A DNA stretch of 6,813 nucleotides from Myxococcales bacterium (GTDB lineage Bacteria > Myxococcota > Polyangia > Fen-1088): NCBI GenBank assembly GCA_003159055.1, contig PMLH01000154.1:7483-14295 (forward strand), given 5' to 3'. This document shows positions 1 through 5,258 of this stretch, piece after piece (the first letter of the stretch is position 1; each line of letters opens with the position of its first letter). The position numbers and the translations under genes are program-made. The notes beneath the pieces were generated by a model. That model searched no databases. It saw only the letters and a list, made by a program, of their open reading frames with translations, and was not told the DNA's origin.

Positions 1-361
1 GTTGCACGGGTTTTCCGCGCTCGAAAATCGTCGAGGGAACGTTCGCTTCTGCAAGCCGCAGCGCTGCCCAGGATCCAGCAGGACCAGATCCGACGATAAC
101 CACGCGCGGACGAGGAATCGAGCTAGGCCAGATTCTCCTCGGAGATTCCGCTGTTTTCTTGTCTTGGCTTTCGCTCTTGAGAATGACCTCGACGCGAAGG
201 CGGTGGCCCAGTATGTGCGCCTTGCGAGCGTCGAGCGAGCGCCTGAGTAGTCGAATCTCGCCAAGATCGCGCGAGGGAACGCCGATCCGCCGCGAAACCA
301 TCTCGCCGAGTGGTTCATCAGATGAATCGAGCGGAACGAATATGTCCACGATTCTGCCCAT
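1..361 (-). CDS. NAD(P)/FAD-dependent oxidoreductase, N-terminal part (3' end cut by window edge)
   Basis: Reading the minus strand from ATG at 361 gives 120 uninterrupted codons that run off the left edge. Residues 1-62 look like the N-terminal domain of the large FAD-dependent dehydrogenase family (COG2509-like), which opens with a short beta strand ending in a PLD-type motif (VPLD, 9-12 here) and carries an R-S-x-D-A-R-K signature (RRSLDARK, 40-47). A charged linker (63-85) leads into a Rossmann FAD-binding motif, VVIVGSGPAGSW (87-98), with GxGxxG glycines at 91, 93 and 96 and the ribose-binding acidic residue E114 in IFERGKP. The cofactor is therefore FAD; the substrate cannot be told from this fragment. 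ATG361 aligns with the usual family start; an in-frame TGA at 385-383 limits any extension, and there is only a weak purine-rich RBS (372-376). It is divergent from the transglycosylase-like gene. Family assignment is confident, exact function unknown. Confidence 0.85.
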   Translation of the reverse strand, partial: MGRIVDIFVPLDSSDEPLGEMVSRRIGVPSRDLGEIRLLRRSLDARKAHILGHRLRVEVILKSESQDKKTAESPRRIWPSSIPRPRVVIVGSGPAGSWAALRLAEANVPSTIFERGKPVQ

Positions 362-431
362 GCAAGCCGTACTTTCTGTGGATCAGTCATAGACTCATCC
401 GCGGATTTCACCGAGGGGAAAATTTTTCTGG

Positions 432-460
432 TTGACGGAACCCCAAACGCAAAGTAAAGA
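432..460 (+). promoter_or_regulatory. Candidate sigma70-type promoter for the transglycosylase-like gene
   Basis: TTGACG (432-437) is separated by 17 bases from TAAAGA (455-460). The -35 matches consensus at five of six positions; the -10 is weak. A start site near 467 would give a leader of about 110 bases. It lies in an AT-richer patch of the divergent spacer. This is a visual motif match only. Confidence 0.3.
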
Positions 461-496
461 TGTTTTTTCGACCGAACCAACTTTCCCCTCCGGACC

Positions 497-528
497 TCGC
501 CGCAGGCGAACCGGTGTTGAGATACCGG
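497..528 (+). repeat. Two tandem small inverted repeats in the leader
   Basis: TCGCC (497-501) pairs with GGCGA (505-509) around a GCA loop. CCGGT (511-515) pairs with ACCGG (524-528) around an 8-base loop. They sit back to back about 50-80 bases before the GTG at 578. They could fold in the mRNA leader, but 5-bp stems are common by chance in GC-rich DNA. Confidence 0.25.
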
Positions 529-577
529 CTACCAAGCCGACGCGCTGACAGCTTCTAGGTCTTTCCAAGGATTCTGA

Positions 578-1501
578 GTGTTTCCAGTATTCGGTCAAAG
601 TTCGGTGACGAATGCCATCGCCGCGTTTGCAGGCATGATGGCGTTTCCGTTTGCCATTCCAACACAAAATGTTCATCCGGTGATACCGGCGGCGCACAGC
701 GAGGCGCCCAAGCCTGCAAGGACCGCGCCCGAGGCCCCGAACGAGTCGTGCCTGGCCGACACCCTTTGCGAGGTCAAGGATCGCGTGCGGTGGCGAACGG
801 CAGCGTGGAAGCCAGCCTATTGCACGCGGATTGCGCATGCTGTGCACGAGTCGTCGCAACGCTACGACATCCCCGCATCTCTGATTCTCGCGGTGATGCT
901 CAATGAAAGCGATATGGACGAAAAGGCAGTCCGCACCACGATGAAGAATGGAACCGTCTACGCAAAGGACGGCGGTCTGATGGGCATCCGTTGCATCGTC
1001 GACAAGCAAGGTCGCTGCGTGAATGGCCACGTGCGGGGAATGAATTGGAAAGCGGTGATGGATCCGGTGACCAACATCGACATCGGTGCGCGCGAGTTGG
1101 CCCACTGGCGTGACGGCGGCGGCATCACCAGCGTGACAGTGCGAACGCGGGACAGTCACGGAATGCTACGAACCAAGCAGAAATACATTCCATGTTCGCA
1201 CAAGACACACGCGTACTGGGCTCACTACAACCACGGCCCGCGCTACATCGATCGTGGCCCCGCTCGGCACTATCCCCATCGCATCGCGGTTCTCTACTAC
1301 GCGCTCTCCCGGGCGATGAACGTCGACACCAGCTCACTCACGTCGATGCGGTTGACAGTCGTCGATCCAGGGAAACGTCCACGCACAGCTGACCGCCCAA
1401 TCGAAGCGCGCTACCAAAAACTCTGTCAAGCCATCCGCGGCGTCGGCCCGGTCTGCACCGAACGAACCACCGCCCAGCTCCGCCCCGACGCGACGAACTG
1501 A
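578..1501 (+). CDS. Exported SLT-type lytic transglycosylase-like protein
   Basis: 307 residues. The conserved core of soluble lytic transglycosylases, which cleave the MurNAc-GlcNAc bond in peptidoglycan, is visible in order: helix IPASLILAVMLNES (98-111) with candidate catalytic Glu110, GGLMGIR (132-138) at the GLMQ position, DPVTNIDIGARELAHW (162-177) matching the DP..NI..G...L helix, and HYNHGPRYI (217-224) matching the YNxGP motif. A hydrophobic stretch (13-27) followed by a Pro/Ala-rich segment suggests export, though the n-region lacks positive charge. There are eight cysteines (58, 64, 82, 139, 147, 206, 283, 293), fitting an oxidising periplasmic or extracellular location. Compared with the usual fold, there is a roughly 20-residue insert after E110 and a roughly 40-residue segment before the YN motif. 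GTG578 directly follows an in-frame TGA (575-577) and has AAGG (567-570) upstream; GTG605 is an alternative. The last 50 residues are basic and unassigned. Enzymatic activity is inferred. Confidence 0.8.
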   Translation: MFPVFGQSSVTNAIAAFAGMMAFPFAIPTQNVHPVIPAAHSEAPKPARTAPEAPNESCLADTLCEVKDRVRWRTAAWKPAYCTRIAHAVHESSQRYDIPASLILAVMLNESDMDEKAVRTTMKNGTVYAKDGGLMGIRCIVDKQGRCVNGHVRGMNWKAVMDPVTNIDIGARELAHWRDGGGITSVTVRTRDSHGMLRTKQKYIPCSHKTHAYWAHYNHGPRYIDRGPARHYPHRIAVLYYALSRAMNVDTSSLTSMRLTVVDPGKRPRTADRPIEARYQKLCQAIRGVGPVCTERTTAQLRPDATN

Positions 1502-1506
1502 GAGGT

Positions 1507-1589
1507 CACAGAGTGTGCAGAGGCACCTCTCGGACGCAACCCAAAGGTGCAGTTGTCCGGCGCTCCGGGGGTCATCAGTTCACTCTGTG
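1507..1589. repeat. 9-base inverted repeat spanning the convergent spacer
   Basis: CACAGAGTG (1507-1515) is the exact reverse complement of CACTCTGTG (1581-1589). The 65 bases between hold smaller potential stems, GTGC/GCAC (1515-1518/1523-1526) and CCGG/CCGG around 1557-1568. It lies between two converging genes, where a bidirectional terminator would be expected, but no T-tract follows either arm. Terminator function is a guess. Confidence 0.3.
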
Positions 1590-1599
1590 CTCTGTCCGA

Positions 1600-2217
1600 T
1601 CAGCTCTTCGGAGTGAGCGTTAGTCTCTGGGCAACCACAACGGGCTCGCCAGAGAACGGCGGGAACTTCCAGTGTTCGACGGTGGCGCGAACACATTCAG
1701 TCATGTCATTGTCGACTTGGGGTGAAAGGCTCATCGTCTTCACCTGCCCGTTCGGTTTCACCGTAATCTCAAGCATCACGCTGAGGGCCGCCTGGACCTG
1801 CAGGGCGGTGTTCTTCTTCAGCGCGCGCTCGTAGCACTTCTGCAGCGCCTGCGCGCCCTGCCGCACCACCTTGCTCGCCTCTTTGGGATTCAAGTCACCT
1901 TTGCCGAGCACGATTTCCCCGTCGTCGCCTGCGCCCTTCTTGCCCTTGATCTCGGCGATGAGATTCAGGATGTCGGGATCGGTGAGCTGCACGCGTTCGG
2001 GAGCGGTCATCGCTTGCGCCAGCTTTTGCTTGAGCTCGGCGTTCTGGCTCTTGAGATCACTCAGGTCCTTCTTGCAGCTGACCACCTTGTCGTTGGCTTC
2101 GCTCAGTCGGCGTGTCCACTCCTCGTCCCCCGCGCCGCCCTTGCATGCCGCAAACGAGGATAGCGCGCCAACGAGCGTGATCGAAGCAAAGGCTGCAGTT
2201 TGTCTGTTGTGTTTCAC
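1600..2217 (-). CDS. Lipoprotein with coiled coil and AgmX/PglI-type C-terminal domain
   Basis: 205 residues. The start is GTG (2217-2215) with a purine-rich RBS, GGGAAAGAAG (2232-2223). The N-terminus has a basic n-region (MKHNRQ), a hydrophobic core and a lipobox-like FAAC ending at Cys25; Lys at +2 suggests outer-membrane sorting. Residues 33-70 form a charged heptad-like coiled coil (SEANDKVVSCKKDLSDLKSQ and onward). Residues 112-205 match the C-terminal domain seen in myxobacterial AgmX/PglI proteins, a TonB-like fold: QKCYERAL with C128, a beta segment SVMLEITVKPNGQVK, then TECVRATVEHWKFPPFSG with C175 and the W-x-FP signature. That family is linked to gliding motility or envelope complexes in Myxococcus, but many copies are uncharacterised and lack the N-terminal parts of AgmX, as here. 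Probably a periplasm-facing envelope protein. It follows the secreted-protein gene on the same strand after 132 bases. Confidence 0.8.
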   Translation of the reverse strand: MKHNRQTAAFASITLVGALSSFAACKGGAGDEEWTRRLSEANDKVVSCKKDLSDLKSQNAELKQKLAQAMTAPERVQLTDPDILNLIAEIKGKKGAGDDGEIVLGKGDLNPKEASKVVRQGAQALQKCYERALKKNTALQVQAALSVMLEITVKPNGQVKTMSLSPQVDNDMTECVRATVEHWKFPPFSGEPVVVAQRLTLTPKS

Positions 2218-2236
2218 GTGATCTTCTTTCCCAATG

Positions 2237-2266
2237 ATAATACTGCCCGAGCGCGTCGCGACGCAA
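2237..2266 (-). promoter_or_regulatory. Candidate promoter of the lipoprotein gene, with a palindrome in the spacer
   Basis: On the minus strand, TTGCGT (2266-2261) is followed after 18 bases by TATTAT (2242-2237). The predicted start near 2230 gives a very short leader that still includes AAAGAAG as RBS before GTG at 2217. The spacer contains a perfect 12-base palindrome, GCGTCGCGACGC (2253-2264), which could be an operator or just GC-rich chance. Confidence 0.3.
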
Positions 2267-2322
2267 CTTCGAGGGCGAGCACTCGTCGTTGATAAGGTCG
2301 ACAGCTACAGATCCACGCTTGA

Positions 2323-2338
2323 GGCTTCACGAGAAGCC
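2323..2338 (-). terminator. Small hairpin just after the secreted-protein gene
   Basis: GGCTTC (2323-2328) and GAAGCC (2333-2338) form a perfect 6-bp stem with a 4-base loop, starting 11 bases past the TAG stop on the minus strand. No run of T follows, so it is not a canonical intrinsic terminator. It could attenuate read-through into the lipoprotein gene or protect the 3' end. Confidence 0.25.
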
Positions 2339-2349
2339 CTTCCGCAAAA

Positions 2350-2889
2350 CTACCTCTGTTTCGCTTCCTCGTCGGTGAATTCGACCTTGCCGCTGTACTT
2401 CGGGCCCTTGCCGCGCAGCCAGAACTTGGTTTGTGCCAAAACGCGGCTGCCGGACTCGATGGTCATCAGGTATTGCTTGTTGGTTTCGAATTCCGGTTTG
2501 GCGACCGTGATGCTGGCCGAAAAGATGCGGCTTCCGCGCTCGCGCGTGTACTGTTCGTCCCCGGCCACGAAGCGCTGCGAGCCACCACCTATCTCCCAGA
2601 ATTTGACGGTGATCTCGTTGTCGTTCAGCGGGCGCGCGAAGAACGCGATGTATTCGAGCTTCCAGACAGCATGATCGTTGCCCTTCTCTTCCAGGGGCCA
2701 GACCCTGTCGATCGAGGCGCGATGAATCGCCTGAACGAAAGCGCCCTCAGACGGGAACCGGGAGGGGAGCCGACTGTCCGTGAGGACGATCCGCCCTTTG
2801 AAGACGTCCTCAGGCTTGGCCGCCTGGACAGCAGAGATGAGAAGGACGGTCCCAAGGACGAACATCAATGCACGGCTGAGCTTCAACAT
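2350..2889 (-). CDS. Secreted protein of unknown function
   Basis: 179 residues. A classic Sec signal peptide is visible: MLKLSR, a hydrophobic core ALMFVLGTVLLISA (7-20), and an A-V-Q-A cleavage site around residue 23. The mature part, about 155 residues, has no cysteine, no further membrane segment and a strand-rich pattern with aromatic motifs (EYIAFFARP, TVKFWEIGGG, AKPEFETNKQYLMTIESG), suggesting a single beta-sandwich-like domain ending in a charged tail (FTDEEAKQR). I do not recognise a named family. The ATG at 2889 has GCGAGG (2899-2894) as a good RBS. It is divergent from the Clp-like gene and lies upstream of the AgmX-domain lipoprotein on the same strand, so a joint envelope role is possible but unproven. 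Secretion call is confident; function unknown. Confidence 0.75.
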   Translation of the reverse strand: MLKLSRALMFVLGTVLLISAVQAAKPEDVFKGRIVLTDSRLPSRFPSEGAFVQAIHRASIDRVWPLEEKGNDHAVWKLEYIAFFARPLNDNEITVKFWEIGGGSQRFVAGDEQYTRERGSRIFSASITVAKPEFETNKQYLMTIESGSRVLAQTKFWLRGKGPKYSGKVEFTDEEAKQR

Positions 2890-2908
2890 CGAAACCTCGC
2901 TGGATCAG

Positions 2909-2923
2909 TTGCTTCAGCAGCAA
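2909..2923. repeat. Short inverted repeat in the divergent spacer
   Basis: TTGCT (2909-2913) and AGCAA (2919-2923) flank a 5-base centre, about 20 bases upstream of the ATG at 2889 and about 40 upstream of the Clp-like gene. It could be a regulator half-site pair or a leader hairpin. Five-base arms are weak evidence. Confidence 0.2.
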
Positions 2924-2960
2924 ATGTAGCCGTTTTTGCCATGGGAAGCACAGGGGTTTT

Positions 2961-2988
2961 TTGACGAGAAATACTGCGCTGCTAGCTT
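2961..2988 (+). promoter_or_regulatory. Possible promoter overlapping the annotated start of the Clp-like gene
   Basis: TTGACG (2961-2966) is a near-consensus -35 and also supplies the TTG that opens the longest reading frame. TAGCTT (2983-2988) lies 16 bases further on as a poor -10. If used, transcription would begin near 2995, almost on top of the ATGs at 2994 and 2997. A good -10-like TATGAT (2993-2998) has no properly spaced -35. No CIRCE heat-shock operator is visible. Confidence 0.2.
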
Positions 2989-5258
2989 GTTCTATGATGT
3001 CGCATGTTTTCGGTGCCGAAAAATACTCTGCTGGCCAACTCCCGGCCGATGTAGGCGCACCTGCGAGCGACGACCTTGCCTCCGCCCTCGGCGAGGCCCA
3101 GCGCCTCGCGACCGCCGCCGCTCGGCCGGTAAGTACGCTCGACATCTTGCTCGGCATTCTTCGCACTGGCGGCGCGGCGTGCCGGGCGCTTGCCGAGCGA
3201 GGCATTCCCCTGACGGCGGTCGAGCTTCAAAGCAGCAAGGTCCGGCCGAATGACGGCGTCGACTTGGCGTCCATCAGCGAACTCAGTCGTGACATCGCGT
3301 TGGGTTTTGCCGCGACCCAAACCACCTCGCTGCATCTCCTGCTCGCCATCCTACGCAGCGAAGGTTCTGCGACCGAAGCCCTGCGCCTCGCGGCCTTGGA
3401 TCCGGCCAAGCTGAGAGGGATCGTGATGCGATCGCTGACGGGGCCGACCGTCCCGTCTGAACGCCGCTGTCCGCGTGCCACGGTGGCCGATCCTGTGCCG
3501 ACGGATTCGGCTGGATCGGATCTGCGGAAGCCCTCGCCGCCCAGCGAGGCCAACGCCGAACGACCAGACCACGATGAGAGCCAGCCATGCGAGCAGACCT
3601 CCCCGCTCGAAGGTGGATGGCGACTGATTCCGCTCTCGCCTCCGCAGGTTGCCGTTCTTCACCGGGAGCGCGAGGTCGGACGTCTGCTGGATCTGCTGCA
3701 GGCAAAGACCGCCCGGGTCGTGCTGGTGGTGGGCGAACCCGGTTCCGGCCGCTCTGCCCTGCTCTCGGCGCTGTCGGCCGCTAGCCTTGAACCGCCGGTC
3801 GTTCCAGCCGGAGATTTTGGCGCGCCGCCATCGCCGGGCGCGTTGCTGAACATGTTCCATCGACGCGCGGCGATCGCGTCGCCGGTTGTGCTCGAAGGCT
3901 CGACGTGGCTTGGGCCCGAAGGCTCAGACGGCGTTCTGCAACTTCTGGCGACCGCAGCCGCAGGACGGCGCTGGCTCGTCACGCTGACCCCGGCTGATCT
4001 TCGGCGGCTTGAGGTTACCAGCCCCGATTTGACCAATCAGTGCGAGACCGTGGTGCTGGTGCCGCCCGAGCCGGCCGTCGCGCTCGAAATGATCGAAGCT
4101 GGCCTCGACGGCGTCGGGGCGGCAGCCCATGTGAGCTTCGCCCTCGACGTGGCTCCGTCGCTGCTTCGCCTTTCGCCCCGCTACCCGAGCGAACGCGGGC
4201 AACCAGGACGCGCGATAGCCATCGCGGAAATCGCGGTTGCGCGCGCCGAACGCCTATCGCAAAACGAGATCGCCGCGGCCGACATCGCCGCGGTGGTCGC
4301 CGACGCTTCCGGCGCTCCGCCAAGCCAGCTCCTGCGCAACGACGACGAACGTTTTCGCAGCTTGGAAGAGCGCCTGGCCGAACGTGTGGTCGGCCACGCC
4401 GAGGCACGAGCCGCCATCGCGTCCGCACTGCGCAGGAGCTACGCGGGTTTTCGCGGGCACCGGCCGCTGGCCTCGTTTCTCTTGCTCGGCCCCACCGGGG
4501 TCGGCAAAACCGAAACCGCCCGGGCCATCGCGGAAACCCTGTTTGACGGGGAGTCTGCACTTGTGCGCATCGATCTATCCGAATACAGCGAGGCGCACTC
4601 GATTGCGCGCTTGATTGGCTCGCCCCCGGGCTATCTGGCCCACGAGGATGGCGGTCAACTGACCGAGGCCATCCGGCGGCGTCCCGCCTCGGTGGTGCTC
4701 TTCGACGAGCTGGAAAAGGCCAACCGCGAAGTGGCGCTGGTTCTATTGCAGGTTCTGGAAGACGGCCGCCTGACCGACGGCCGTGGGCGAACCGTCGACT
4801 TCTCGTCTGCGGCGATTGTGATGACCTCGAACCTTGGCAGCGAATGCTATCGCCGCACGCGGGTTCCGGCGGCGTCGACGGTCCTGGCGCTGGCGCGAGG
4901 CAAGCTGCCGCCCGAGCTGTGGAACCGCATCGACGAGGTCTTCTGCTATGCACCGCTGTCGGAGAAAGAGCTGGCCGCCATCGTGGGCCGCATCGCGCGC
5001 GATTCAAGTCGGCGCCTGCAGGCAGAGCGAGGCATCAGCTTCGAAATCGACGAGACGGTCACCAAAGAAGTGCTGCGCCGCGAGACCGATCGCAGCCTGG
5101 GTGCCCGGCCTTTGCGTCGCGCATTCGAGCGTTTGGTCGAAGGCCCGTTGGCCAGCGAGATCGTGGAGGGGCGACTTGGGCGCGGGGCACGTGTGCGCGT
5201 CGGCTGTCGTGCGTCGGGAAAGCTGGAAATCCTCGGCGCTACTTCCACGCCTGCCTGA
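2961..5258 (+). CDS. Clp/Hsp100 AAA+ ATPase with degenerate first ATPase domain
   Basis: 765 residues from TTG2961. Order: double Clp N-terminal repeat (about 37-157, with TLDILLGILR and TSLHLLLAILR), a Pro/charged linker (160-222), D1 (about 223-440), and D2 (about 470-765). D2 is complete: Walker A GPTGVGKTE (510-518), pore loop PPGYLAHEDGG with Tyr558, Walker B VVLFDE (578-583), sensor 1 MTSNLGS with Asn624, arginine finger NRIDE with Arg656, and sensor 2 LGARPLRR with Arg716. D1 is decayed: Walker A GEPGSGRS (258-265) has Arg264 for lysine, the Walker B position reads VVLEG (309-313), and the LERRFQ arginine-finger motif is LTNQCE (357-362). No ClpB-type coiled-coil M-domain fits between D1 and D2, and no IGL/IGF loop for ClpP docking is seen between sensor 1 and the arginine finger. 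It is likely a cytosolic hexameric remodelling or unfolding ATPase powered by D2, not a ClpP partner. Start uncertain: TTG2961 has AGGGG (2952-2956) upstream; ATG2994 or ATG2997 would remove 11-12 residues. It overlaps the P-type ATPase gene by 20 bases, tail to tail. Confidence 0.92.
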   Translation: MTRNTALLACSMMSHVFGAEKYSAGQLPADVGAPASDDLASALGEAQRLATAAARPVSTLDILLGILRTGGAACRALAERGIPLTAVELQSSKVRPNDGVDLASISELSRDIALGFAATQTTSLHLLLAILRSEGSATEALRLAALDPAKLRGIVMRSLTGPTVPSERRCPRATVADPVPTDSAGSDLRKPSPPSEANAERPDHDESQPCEQTSPLEGGWRLIPLSPPQVAVLHREREVGRLLDLLQAKTARVVLVVGEPGSGRSALLSALSAASLEPPVVPAGDFGAPPSPGALLNMFHRRAAIASPVVLEGSTWLGPEGSDGVLQLLATAAAGRRWLVTLTPADLRRLEVTSPDLTNQCETVVLVPPEPAVALEMIEAGLDGVGAAAHVSFALDVAPSLLRLSPRYPSERGQPGRAIAIAEIAVARAERLSQNEIAAADIAAVVADASGAPPSQLLRNDDERFRSLEERLAERVVGHAEARAAIASALRRSYAGFRGHRPLASFLLLGPTGVGKTETARAIAETLFDGESALVRIDLSEYSEAHSIARLIGSPPGYLAHEDGGQLTEAIRRRPASVVLFDELEKANREVALVLLQVLEDGRLTDGRGRTVDFSSAAIVMTSNLGSECYRRTRVPAASTVLALARGKLPPELWNRIDEVFCYAPLSEKELAAIVGRIARDSSRRLQAERGISFEIDETVTKEVLRRETDRSLGARPLRRAFERLVEGPLASEIVEGRLGRGARVRVGCRASGKLEILGATSTPA

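Noticed and set aside
2..392. Two short plus-strand open frames
   Set aside because: They overlap the minus-strand flavoprotein fragment, which carries a clear FAD-binding motif. The plus-strand products are Arg/Ser-rich and look random.
395..1159. 254-codon open frame on the minus strand
   Set aside because: It lies antisense to most of the transglycosylase-like gene. Its product is rich in His, Arg and Cys with no recognisable motif, while the plus-strand frame shows ordered conserved motifs.
2901..2915. Possible sigma54 site (TGG...TTGCT)
   Set aside because: Only 7 bases separate the GG and GC elements instead of the required 10.
2890..3000. Heat-shock control of the Clp-like gene by a CIRCE element or sigma32-type promoter
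   Set aside because: No TTAGCACTC-type inverted repeat and no matching sigma32 boxes are present in the divergent spacer.
4015..5007. 330-codon open frame on the minus strand
   Set aside because: It is antisense to the D2 region of the Clp-like gene and encodes an Arg/Pro/Ser-rich product typical of shadow frames in GC-rich DNA.
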